A DNA stretch of 62,197 bases from Candidatus Nanopelagicales bacterium. GTDB taxonomy: Bacteria; Actinomycetota; Actinomycetes; Nanopelagicales; Nanopelagicaceae. The notes beneath the pieces are model-generated. The model did not search any database, had not been told where the DNA came from, and was given only the letters and a program-made list of their open reading frames with translations. How positions within the stretch are numbered: the first letter of the stretch is position 1; every line of letters starts with the position of its first letter. Shown here one piece after another: positions 34,990-43,038 of this stretch. The stretch lies in contig JAURMX010000060.1 of the NCBI GenBank assembly GCA_030830475.1, positions 1 to 62,197 on the forward strand, in the 5' to 3' direction. Both the position numbers and the translations under genes were made by a program.

Positions 34990-35511
34990 TTAAGACTTAG
35001 CTTCGTCTGTGGTTGTCTCAACAGCTGGGGTTTCTTCAGCTGGGGTTGCTACCGCTTCCGGCTCAACTACTGGAGCTGTTGCTGGAGCAGACTCTGCGAC
35101 AACTGGAGCTGTTGCTGGAGCAGACTCTGCGACAACTGGAGCTGAGTAGATTGCCTCTAGATCCTCTGCACCACGACGCTCGCGAATTTTGGCGGCCTTG
35201 CCACGAAGTTCGCGTAGGTAGTAAAGCTTGGCACGTCGAACTTCACCTTTACGCACCAACTCAATCTTTTCAATGACCGGTGCATGAACTGGGAAAATTC
35301 TCTCCACGCCAACACCATAGGAAAGCTTGCGAATTGTGAAGGTCTCGCGTGCGCCAGATCCCTGACGAGCGATTACTAAACCTTGGAAAACCTGAATACG
35401 GCTCTTGTTACCTTCGATAACTCGGACGTGAACCTTAAGTTCATCGCCAGGACGGAAGTTTGGGATGTCCTTACGTAGGGTGGCGGCATCAACCGCATCA
35501 AGAACGTTCAT
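34990..35511 (-). CDS. rplS: 50S ribosomal protein L19 with a long acidic alanine-rich tail
   Basis: The first 115 or so of 173 residues are normal L19, with [34 protein letters not shown] and [18 protein letters not shown]. The remaining roughly 50 residues are an extension rich in Ala, Pro, Val, Glu and Thr, built in part from a tandem repeat. L19 sits at the 30S-50S interface. The tail is longer than in textbook L19. The gene is preceded by a 128-base spacer after suhB; the usual rpsP-rimM-trmD genes are not upstream here. Confidence 0.93.
   Translation of the reverse strand: MNVLDAVDAATLRKDIPNFRPGDELKVHVRVIEGNKSRIQVFQGLVIARQGSGARETFTIRKLSYGVGVERIFPVHAPVIEKIELVRKGEVRRAKLYYLRELRGKAAKIRERRGAEDLEAIYSAPVVAESAPATAPVVAESAPATAPVVEPEAVATPAEETPAVETTTDEAKS
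35071..35136 (-). repeat. 33-bp direct tandem repeat in the rplS tail
   Basis: Two perfect copies of a 33-base unit (35071-35103 and 35104-35136), plus a shorter third start, encode an 11-residue [11 protein letters not shown] repeat. Being a multiple of three, it can gain or lose units without breaking the frame. Confidence 0.9.
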
Positions 35512-35639
35512 GGTTTGTCCTAACAGCTTGGTATTGAAAGTTTTGTGGCTTATTAACGGCGGTATCTTGCCACACCAGCTCCCGAACTGCTAAATCACGC
35601 TCAATCCGGGCTGGCCCATCCGGAGTAAAGGCTCCCCGG

Positions 35640-36416
35640 CTACTTGGCCTCAATCTGGGCCAGCAAGGCATCATGCAAGGCAGCTCCCGCCACAATCACC
35701 ATGTGCTTTTCACCATTCCAGATTCCAGATCTGATGGTCAGTTTCGCACCAGCCTCAGTAGCTATTAGACCCGCTGCCGCATAATCCCATTCATTAACAC
35801 CAGCCTCGAAGTAGGCATCAAGTGAACCACTGGCGACATGACAGATATCGACAGCGCAAGCACCAAGACGTCGCAAATCTCGAATATTCGGAAGAAGTTT
35901 CTCGATAAAACTTGCTTGTGCTTTTCTCCTCTCTAAGTCGTATGCAAATCCCGAGCCAACTAAAGCTCGATCAAGGGCTACAGGGTCATTGCACTTTAGG
36001 GGTTGGTTATTCAAGAACGCTCCCGCCCCACGGCTGGCTTTCCATAATGAATTGGTGGAAGGAGAGTAAACAACACCGGCTAAGAAACCCTTCTCATCTT
36101 TGGCGGCAATACTTATGCACCAACCAGGTAGATCGTAAAGATAATTGACTGTTCCATCTATCGGATCAATAACCCAGGTGATCCCGGATTTGCTCTCTTT
36201 ATTTGCACCCTCTTCACCCAACAAACCATCATCGGGGCGCGCCTTAAGTATTTGCGCCACAATCAACTTTTCACTCTCGTGATCCATTTGAGTAGCGAAA
36301 TCAAATACTCCACTCTTTTGATCCAATTCAAACTTTGAGGGACGTTTCTGTAGAAGTTCGCCAGCCTGTAGAGCTATCTCCTCTGCAAGTTGCAATAGTT
36401 CCGAACCTAATTTCAT
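35640..36416 (-). CDS. suhB: Inositol monophosphatase family protein
   Basis: This 258-residue phosphatase has the two family signatures: LGEEGANK and WVIDPIDGTVNY in the first half and VNEWDYAAAGLIATEAGAK in the second, which hold the lithium-sensitive metal sites. Substrate may be inositol 1-phosphate (for phosphatidylinositol or mycothiol) or another sugar phosphate. It is followed by rplS after a 128-base gap, so cotranscription is uncertain. It lies divergent from an MFS gene with 63 bases between starts. Confidence 0.9.
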   Translation of the reverse strand: MKLGSELLQLAEEIALQAGELLQKRPSKFELDQKSGVFDFATQMDHESEKLIVAQILKARPDDGLLGEEGANKESKSGITWVIDPIDGTVNYLYDLPGWCISIAAKDEKGFLAGVVYSPSTNSLWKASRGAGAFLNNQPLKCNDPVALDRALVGSGFAYDLERRKAQASFIEKLLPNIRDLRRLGACAVDICHVASGSLDAYFEAGVNEWDYAAAGLIATEAGAKLTIRSGIWNGEKHMVIVAGAALHDALLAQIEAK

Positions 36417-36479
36417 GTTCTCATCTAATCACATAAATACGCGGTAAATGTTAAAAGAGGGCTCAAGTAGACTTGCTGC

Positions 36480-37700
36480 ATGCTCTCCTCCTACAAACAA
36501 CTCTTTGCTATTCCCGGAGGGTGGAGATTCTCATTTGCCGGCTTCATATTGCGCATGCCAATCTCCATGCTTTACATAGCAATCGTCTTGTTTGTAGTTT
36601 CAGAGACAGATTCATACGCTCTAGCGGGCGCCTTATCTATGTTCGCCTCTGTTGTACTCGCTATTGCTACCCCTCTTTGGTCACGGGCAGCTGATCAATT
36701 TGGACAAAATAGAGTCCTTTCTATTACCGCCCCTGTACACCTAATATTTTTAGGGTTATTTGTTTACTTAGTTAAATCTGATGCTCCAACCTGGAGCTGG
36801 TTCTTGGCAGCCATGATTTTTGAAGGTTTTGTTATTGGTTCAGGACAGATGGTGCGACGCCGTTGGATTCACGCTATAGGCGAAGATCGAAAACTAATTG
36901 ACACCGCTTATTCTTTTGAGGCGATGGTTGATGAGATTATCTTTACGAGCGGTCCGGTAATTGCAACGATATTTGCATCTATTTTTTACCCGGCTGCAGC
37001 CATATTTGCCGCAATGGCATTTTTGGCTGTGGGCGCAGTGCTGTTCTTGCTGCAAAGAAATACTGAACCACCGGCACATCCCAAAGAGCCAGGAGATGAC
37101 CACTCTCTATTGATTAAAGATAGATTCATCAGAGCGCTCTTTATTCCCATGATGATGGTGGGTGCTTTTTTTAGTTCAACGGGTTTAGTCATTGTTGGCT
37201 ACTCAGATGAGTACGGAGTGCGTGAGTACAGCGGGCTTTTTATCGCAATCTGGTCTCTAAGCTCAGGAATATCCGCCTTCATAAGTGGCACGATTCATTG
37301 GAAACTTAATGAAGCAAAGAGATTTATCCGTTCTTTAATTGCATTAACTCTGCTGACTTTACCTATTTTTCTTTCAGCGCAGATATTCCCTGGAAATCTA
37401 TGGATCATGGCATTAGTTTTATTTATCAACGGTTTAGCGATTGCACCACTATTGACTGCAGGGCTCGCGGTTGCAGAACGCTCTGTTAGCGAAAAAAGAA
37501 CTACAGAGGTCTTGGCTTGGGCGATTGCTGCCTTAAATCTGGGCGGTGCTATACCTACCGCACTTACGGGCTACATCATTGACACATTTGGTCCATCTGT
37601 CGCATTTATTGTCCCGGTTGGATGTGTGGCGATTGCGATGCTGACACTTCTTCCCTATTACTCAGTCTGGCGTCAGAAAATGGCCCAAATCCCAGCTTAG
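36480..37700 (+). CDS. MFS transporter
   Basis: This 406-residue protein has about twelve hydrophobic segments. Typical MFS loops appear, such as PLWSRAADQFGQNRV after helix two-three, VRRRWIHAIG, and a middle loop RNTEPPAHPKEPGDDHS. No substrate can be inferred; drug or solute efflux is typical of the subgroup. It precedes sepH by 40 bases on the same strand. Confidence 0.85.
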   Translation: MLSSYKQLFAIPGGWRFSFAGFILRMPISMLYIAIVLFVVSETDSYALAGALSMFASVVLAIATPLWSRAADQFGQNRVLSITAPVHLIFLGLFVYLVKSDAPTWSWFLAAMIFEGFVIGSGQMVRRRWIHAIGEDRKLIDTAYSFEAMVDEIIFTSGPVIATIFASIFYPAAAIFAAMAFLAVGAVLFLLQRNTEPPAHPKEPGDDHSLLIKDRFIRALFIPMMMVGAFFSSTGLVIVGYSDEYGVREYSGLFIAIWSLSSGISAFISGTIHWKLNEAKRFIRSLIALTLLTLPIFLSAQIFPGNLWIMALVLFINGLAIAPLLTAGLAVAERSVSEKRTTEVLAWAIAALNLGGAIPTALTGYIIDTFGPSVAFIVPVGCVAIAMLTLLPYYSVWRQKMAQIPA

Positions 37701-37740
37701 GCTCCAATGAATTTTCCACCTACTATGGCAATCTTTACCC

Positions 37741-38559
37741 GTGACTGAACTAAGAGTTGTCGGCAAATCTGAAGATGGAGATAATCTCGAGTTGGCTGAC
37801 TCAGAGGGAAATAAATTTACCGTTCGGGTAAATGATTCTCTAAAAGCCGTAATAAATGAAAGAAGATTGGCATCAGTTGCTGAACCTACTCCACAGTTCT
37901 CAATCAAAGAGATTCAATCCCGTTTGCGCGCCGGAGAAAGTTATGCCGAAGTTTCGCGAATCTCTGGGTTATCGCTAGAAAAAATTGAACGTTATGCCAG
38001 TCCTATCATGCAGGAGCGGGCTTGGATTATTGAGCAGGCAGAGAAAGCTTCACCAAAGGGAAGTTCCATGCCTTTATCGGAGTTAGTGATTCATAGATTG
38101 GCTCCACGTGGCGTGAATATGAATCAGATTTCCTGGAGTACCTGGCGTCTCGATGATGGAACTTGGAATCTAGTTTTGAGCTATCCCTCCAGTGAAGGAC
38201 ATTCGGAAGCAACTTGGACATTCGATTCCAACAAGAGAACTCTCTCATCAAAGGATGATGGTGCTCGTTGGATAAATGGTGAAGAGATTCCCGCCAAGCA
38301 AGCGCAGCGAAATGATCGTATGAGTGATCATGGAGTCTTGTTCCCAGTTGAAGGAGAACAACTTCAACCACCGAGGCTGGTTGCGGTGCGTACTGATCCA
38401 CTTGTAGATGAAAGTGGTGTAATCGAAGAATCTCCAGCTAAAGAAATCACCCCAGATGCGAAGAAAGATGGAGTAACTCGTCGTATTTCTATCCCGTCAT
38501 GGGATGACATTATGTTTGGCAAGAGTAAGAAAAGAGATGGCGAGGAAGAGGAAAACTAA
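37741..38559 (+). CDS. sepH: Septation protein SepH
   Basis: This 272-residue protein matches SepH (DUF3071), an actinobacterial cell-division factor that promotes FtsZ assembly. The N-terminal half, ELRVVGKSEDGDNLEL then FSIKEIQSRLRAG, AEVSRISGLSLEKIERYA, contains a helix-turn-helix-like region (about 55-85). The C-terminal part is charged and probably disordered, ending in EEEEN. The start is GTG at 37741. The neighbouring minus-strand alkaline phosphatase-type gene is also near SepH in Streptomyces. Confidence 0.9.
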   Translation: MTELRVVGKSEDGDNLELADSEGNKFTVRVNDSLKAVINERRLASVAEPTPQFSIKEIQSRLRAGESYAEVSRISGLSLEKIERYASPIMQERAWIIEQAEKASPKGSSMPLSELVIHRLAPRGVNMNQISWSTWRLDDGTWNLVLSYPSSEGHSEATWTFDSNKRTLSSKDDGARWINGEEIPAKQAQRNDRMSDHGVLFPVEGEQLQPPRLVAVRTDPLVDESGVIEESPAKEITPDAKKDGVTRRISIPSWDDIMFGKSKKRDGEEEEN

Positions 38560-39662
38560 AGCTGATGAAGTAAGAGAGGAATATCTAACTCAGCTTTTGT
38601 AATACCTCCGTGGTGTCCCACCATTGCCAACTGCAACTCCTCACGTTCTTTCTCCACCAAAATTAACTCCCCATTTGCAATTGCGATCAAATCCCCTACT
38701 CGCTGTTGATTTGTCTCAGTAAAAGTTGCTCCAAACAAGCCATTTCTTATTGCCTCTTCTCGAGTAAATAGTGTTACTTGATCTCCAAAGTACTCCTGCC
38801 ATTGTGACTTAGTTTCCGCCACAGCACCTTCTCGTATATATAAGTAACGTACCCGCGGTTCCCCTCCGAGTAAATCAACGTTTTTCAGTAACTCATTTTC
38901 TTTGCCCAGTACGCAATAGTCAGAACGGTTGATCATCCCGTGATCAGCAGTAATCCATAACCTGGTTCCTTTTGGAAGATTCTCGATGAGCTTGTTTATT
39001 AACTCAGCGGCCTTTCGCATAGCAACATAAAACCTCTCTGATCCAAAACCTTCTCTATGCGAGGCGTCATCTACATCGTTTATATAGACATAGGCGAATG
39101 AATTTGGTTTTCTTAAGGCGACCACAGCATTTGAAATTAGGTCATCAACTTGATTTGCACCTAAATAATCAGCACCGCGAAGTGCGGCTCGAGTGAAACC
39201 GGTATCTTCATAGCGTTTTGCGGCAACATGTGAAACTTTTACTCCTTGTGCTTTAGCTCTTTCAAACAGGGTTTGTTGTGATTGCCAAATGTACGGATCA
39301 ACACGTTCATCCCATTTCAGGGCATTGAGCAATCGTTCTGGAGTACCGCTATGCGGTACCCGCATCGTGTAGCCCACCATGCCATGCACACCTACATCAG
39401 CACCTGTTCCTAAGGAGGTGAGGCTGGTAGATGTTGTGGAGGGAAAGGTGGCGGTTAAGAGATCCAAACTAGACAACTCACTAAAGATTGATAGCTCCTT
39501 CTTGCACAACTCAAGGGCGTTTTTACCCATGCCATCTATCAACAACAAACACTCTCGCTGCCCAGGATTGTCAGAGATTCCCAGCGGGTTGTTTGTTCCC
39601 GGCACTCCTAGAGTTGAGAAAACTGATTGAGATAGATCAGAGAGCAGTGCCATCACAGCCAT
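38556..39662 (-). CDS. Alkaline phosphatase superfamily / nucleotide pyrophosphatase-like phosphodiesterase
   Basis: This 368-residue protein shows an alkaline-phosphatase-superfamily core: LLIDGMGKNAL near the start (metal Asp), FPSTTSTSLTSLGTGADVGVHG with the catalytic Thr, VYINDVDDASHREG and TADHGMI with metal ligands, and GHHGG near the end. The family hydrolyses phosphodiester and pyrophosphate bonds. No signal peptide is visible, so a cytoplasmic role is likely. It converges with sepH with a four-base overlap. Substrate unknown. Confidence 0.87.
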   Translation of the reverse strand: MAVMALLSDLSQSVFSTLGVPGTNNPLGISDNPGQRECLLLIDGMGKNALELCKKELSIFSELSSLDLLTATFPSTTSTSLTSLGTGADVGVHGMVGYTMRVPHSGTPERLLNALKWDERVDPYIWQSQQTLFERAKAQGVKVSHVAAKRYEDTGFTRAALRGADYLGANQVDDLISNAVVALRKPNSFAYVYINDVDDASHREGFGSERFYVAMRKAAELINKLIENLPKGTRLWITADHGMINRSDYCVLGKENELLKNVDLLGGEPRVRYLYIREGAVAETKSQWQEYFGDQVTLFTREEAIRNGLFGATFTETNQQRVGDLIAIANGELILVEKEREELQLAMVGHHGGITKAELDIPLLLHQL

Positions 39663-39685
39663 ATCTTTCCAGTAATCTTGAGTTC

Positions 39686-40591
39686 ATGATTCGCTATTCC
39701 GAGGAGGTAAAGAGCGCGCTAGCCAAAAATCTACCTCTAGTTGCTCTGGAGTCAACCATCATCAGCCATGGGCTTCCCCGGCCGACAAATATTGAGGTAG
39801 CTAGTGAGGTTGAGGAGATTGTTCGCGCAAATAGCGCTACCCCAGCCACTATCGCCATCATTGATGGTGACATCCATGTCGGTCTCGAAAAAAACTATTT
39901 AGATCGAGTCGCAAATGATGAATCAATTTTGAAGGCCTCAATTAGAGATCTAGCAACAGTAACCGCCAAGAAATTGAGCGCCGCAACCACGGTGGCCGCA
40001 ACATCACACATCGCACATATTGCTGGCATCTCATTTTTTGCAACCGGCGGACTGGGCGGCGTACATCGCGGAGCGCAAGAAACTTGGGATGAATCAGCAG
40101 ATCTACACTCACTTGCATCAATTCCGGTATTGGTTGTAAGCGCGGGGGCTAAGTCGATTCTAGATGTCGCTGCAACACTAGAAAGATTAGAGAGCTTCTC
40201 CGTTCCCATTATTGGATATCGAACCAATCGATTCCCTGGGTTCTATCTATCTGATTCTGGTTTTGATTTGGAATATAGGGCTGACTCTGCCGCTGAGATT
40301 GCGGAAATCTGGCAGGCGCGAAATACTGTTTCTACCAATAACTCTGGCATGGTGGTTGCAAATCCCGTTAAGAATCAGATGGATAAAGCTTTGCATGAAA
40401 AAACTTTGCAGGATGGTTTAGCGGCTTCGCAAAAGGCTGGCATTAAAGGAAAAGCGGTCACCCCTTTCCTTCTTGAGTACTTCCACTCCAACACAAATGG
40501 GGAATCCCTAAGAGTGAATATTGAAATCATCAAAGAAAACTCAGCTTTAGCGGCACAAATTGCAGCCGCAGATTCAAAGTTGAAGCATTAG
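39686..40591 (+). CDS. psuG: Pseudouridine-5'-phosphate glycosidase
   Basis: This protein of about 301 residues splits pseudouridine 5'-phosphate into uracil and ribose 5-phosphate. The family blocks LVALESTIISHGLPRPTN, ATIAIIDGDIHVGL, FFATGGLGGVHRGA and SAGAKSILDVAATLE are all visible. The ATG at 39686 gives the normal start; an upstream in-frame start at 39488 would lie in the opposing gene and is rejected. PfkB-type psuK follows after two bases, so the two form the pseudouridine salvage pair. Confidence 0.92.
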   Translation: MIRYSEEVKSALAKNLPLVALESTIISHGLPRPTNIEVASEVEEIVRANSATPATIAIIDGDIHVGLEKNYLDRVANDESILKASIRDLATVTAKKLSAATTVAATSHIAHIAGISFFATGGLGGVHRGAQETWDESADLHSLASIPVLVVSAGAKSILDVAATLERLESFSVPIIGYRTNRFPGFYLSDSGFDLEYRADSAAEIAEIWQARNTVSTNNSGMVVANPVKNQMDKALHEKTLQDGLAASQKAGIKGKAVTPFLLEYFHSNTNGESLRVNIEIIKENSALAAQIAAADSKLKH

Positions 40592-40593
40592 AA

Positions 40594-41484
40594 ATGCCAA
40601 GAATCTTATGTGTTGGCGATTTGATGCTTGATGTAGTCGTACTAATCGACTCCCCAATCAACTACGCCAGCGATACACCTGCCAAGATTTCAACCCATGG
40701 TGGTGGAGCCGCTGCAAATACCGCAACCTGGCTCTCGTACTCGGGCCATGATGTCTACTTTGTAGCCCGCACCGGCGATGACGCGGCAGCTGATGCGGTA
40801 ATTCGAGAGTTGGATGCCTGGAAAATCGAACATGGAGCGCTCAGGCATGCTGGTTTAAAGACCGGCGTGGTCGTTGTAATTGTTGATGAAAGTGGACAGC
40901 GCACCATGTTTCCAGATTCAGGGGCAAACTCTGGATTGAGTAGCTTCGACTTACCGAGCTTAGATGGATTTGATGCCGCCTTTATTTCTGGCTACTCACT
41001 ATTTAATAAAGCTTCTAACTCGGGCGTATTAGAAATGATAGATCAGATAAAGTCAGCGGGAATTCCTTTGTTTTTTGATCCCGCTTCAGTTGGAACTATC
41101 TCTCAATTTGGAAAAGATGCAGCTGTTTCATATCTCTCCAAGATGGATATTTTGCTAATGAATGAGGAGGAGGCGCTCTATCTATCAAATCAAAATAATT
41201 GCGAAGCAGCCCTTGTTGAGTTAACAAAACAGGTTGAAACCGTTGTTATCAAACGTGGAGCTGCTGGTGCAATGGGAACCTCTCTAAACAGCTCGCCGGT
41301 AGTAGCTAAAGCTGATGCAATTAATCCAATTGATACCACCGGTGCTGGTGATGCTTTTGCTGCTGGTTTTATTCCAAGTTGGATAGAAAACAAAGAATTA
41401 GATCTAGCTATGTCTGCTGGAAACAAGTTAGCAGCCCAATGTGTTGCAATTATCGGGGCTAGACCGAGCGTCAATCCCCAATAA
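40594..41484 (+). CDS. psuK: PfkB-family kinase, probable pseudouridine kinase
   Basis: This 296-residue sugar kinase has the PfkB pattern: GDLMLDVVVLI near the start, HGGGAAANTATWLS, and the catalytic DTTGAGDAFAAGF near residue 250. Next to psuG it would phosphorylate pseudouridine to pseudouridine 5'-phosphate. PfkB kinases acting on other sugars or nucleosides cannot be excluded by motif alone, but the pair is diagnostic. It may recycle modified bases from RNA turnover. Confidence 0.87.
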   Translation: MPRILCVGDLMLDVVVLIDSPINYASDTPAKISTHGGGAAANTATWLSYSGHDVYFVARTGDDAAADAVIRELDAWKIEHGALRHAGLKTGVVVVIVDESGQRTMFPDSGANSGLSSFDLPSLDGFDAAFISGYSLFNKASNSGVLEMIDQIKSAGIPLFFDPASVGTISQFGKDAAVSYLSKMDILLMNEEEALYLSNQNNCEAALVELTKQVETVVIKRGAAGAMGTSLNSSPVVAKADAINPIDTTGAGDAFAAGFIPSWIENKELDLAMSAGNKLAAQCVAIIGARPSVNPQ

Positions 41485-41513
41485 ACCTCTCTTTACTTGG
41501 CAGAATCCCGCCC

Positions 41514-43028
41514 ATGGCAAAATCAGATTCGGGTAAGAGCTCTAAGAAGGCAGCAGGACCAAAGCCTGGAGAGTTCCCTGGCAAAATCGTTGATGTCGAT
41601 GTTTCATCAGAGATGTCCGACTCTTTTCTAGAGTACGCCTATTCAGTTATCTACTCACGTGCGCTTCCTGATGCGCGAGATGGATTGAAACCGGTACATC
41701 GCAGAATCCTGCATCAGATGTCTGAGATGGGCTTACGTCCAGATAAAGGACATGTAAAGAGCGCCCGTGTTGTTGGAGAGGTAATGGGTAAGCTGCACCC
41801 GCACGGAGATGGTGCGATTTACGATGCCTTGGTTCGCATGGCGCAAGGTTTTTCTATGCGATTGCCGTTGATAGATGGGCATGGAAACTTTGGCTCTCTT
41901 GATGCTGGCCCAGCTGCAATGCGCTACACCGAAGCGCGCTTGGCTAACTCAGCATTACTGATGGTGGAAGAGGCTGATGAAGATACGGTTGATTTCGGCG
42001 CCAACTACGACGGTCAGATTATGGAACCGCTTGTACTCCCTGCAGCTTTTCCAAATCTTCTAGTTAATGGTGCAACTGGTATTGCAGTTGGTATGGCTAC
42101 CAATATGGCGCCGCACAATCTCGGTGAGGTAATTGCGGCCACAAAACATCTGATTGAGAGCCCTAATGCAACTTTGAAACAGTTAATGAAGTTTGTTCCA
42201 GCTCCAGATTTTCCGACCGGTGGCTCAATAATAGGTAAGGAAGGGATCTTGGAGGCGTATCAAAACGGTAAAGGCGCTTTCAAAGTACGTGCCAAGGTAG
42301 AAATAGGCAAGGTCACCTCTCGCAAACAGGGCATAACTATTACCGAACTTCCTTTCAATATCGGACCGGAGAAGGTTGTAGAGCGAATTAGCGATCTAGT
42401 AAAAGCCAAGAAGATTCAAGGGATCTCGGACATCATTGATCTAACTGATGGTCAATCCGGAACCAAGGTAGTCATCGAGGTTAAGAATGGCTTTGAGCCT
42501 GAGCAGGTATTAGAGAATCTGTACAAACTAACCCCGTTAGAGGATGCCTTCTCAATTAATGCTGTTGCATTAGTGGAAGGAAAGCCAAAGACTCTAGGAT
42601 TAAAAGAGCTGCTTCAGGTCTTTATTGATCACCGCATTGAGGTAGTCACTCGCCGCTCTAACTTCCGTAAAGAAAAGGCCACCGCCCGACTTAACCTGGT
42701 CGATGGATTACTAAAAGCGATTATTGATATTGATAAAGTGGTGAAAATTGTCCGAGGCAGCGATGATGCCAATGAAGCAAAAGTTGCATTAATCAAGAGC
42801 TTTAAGCTCACCGATGAACAGGCTACCTACATCCTTGATATGCCACTTCGTCGCTTGACCAAGATGTCCAAGATTGAACTTGAAACCGAGCAAAAAGAGT
42901 TGAAATCCACCATCTCTAAACTGACCGCGTTGCTAAAGAGTGATGAAGCTTTGCGCAAGCAGGTTGCAGATGAGTTAAGCGAGGTTGAGAAGAAGTTTGC
43001 TACCCCGCGCCGAACCCTTATCGCCTAA
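41514..43028 (+). CDS. parC: DNA topoisomerase IV subunit A lacking its C-terminal domain
   Basis: This 504-residue protein contains the complete breakage-reunion core of a type IIA topoisomerase: YSVIYSRALPDARDGLKPVH, HPHGDGAIYDALVRMAQ, AMRYTEARLA with the DNA-linking Tyr141, and the coiled-coil dimer region. It stops at FATPRRTLIA, exactly where the beta-pinwheel C-terminal domain starts in homologues of 750-850 residues. The next gene, parE, converges ten bases later, so no remnant of that domain exists. This resembles a deliberate truncation, because the stop lies at a domain border. Confidence 0.9.
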   Translation: MAKSDSGKSSKKAAGPKPGEFPGKIVDVDVSSEMSDSFLEYAYSVIYSRALPDARDGLKPVHRRILHQMSEMGLRPDKGHVKSARVVGEVMGKLHPHGDGAIYDALVRMAQGFSMRLPLIDGHGNFGSLDAGPAAMRYTEARLANSALLMVEEADEDTVDFGANYDGQIMEPLVLPAAFPNLLVNGATGIAVGMATNMAPHNLGEVIAATKHLIESPNATLKQLMKFVPAPDFPTGGSIIGKEGILEAYQNGKGAFKVRAKVEIGKVTSRKQGITITELPFNIGPEKVVERISDLVKAKKIQGISDIIDLTDGQSGTKVVIEVKNGFEPEQVLENLYKLTPLEDAFSINAVALVEGKPKTLGLKELLQVFIDHRIEVVTRRSNFRKEKATARLNLVDGLLKAIIDIDKVVKIVRGSDDANEAKVALIKSFKLTDEQATYILDMPLRRLTKMSKIELETEQKELKSTISKLTALLKSDEALRKQVADELSEVEKKFATPRRTLIA

Positions 43029-43038
43029 AAATTGTGGT

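Noticed and set aside
35071-35136. CRISPR-like repeat
   Set aside because: The units are directly adjacent without spacers and sit in frame in rplS.
35512-35639. Ribosomal protein leader before rplS
   Set aside because: A weak CCGG/CCGG hairpin exists, but I could not match it to any known L19 leader.
39488-39685. Extended psuG start overlapping the phosphodiesterase gene
   Set aside because: The family begins at the ATG at 39686; the extension is the antisense of the neighbouring gene.
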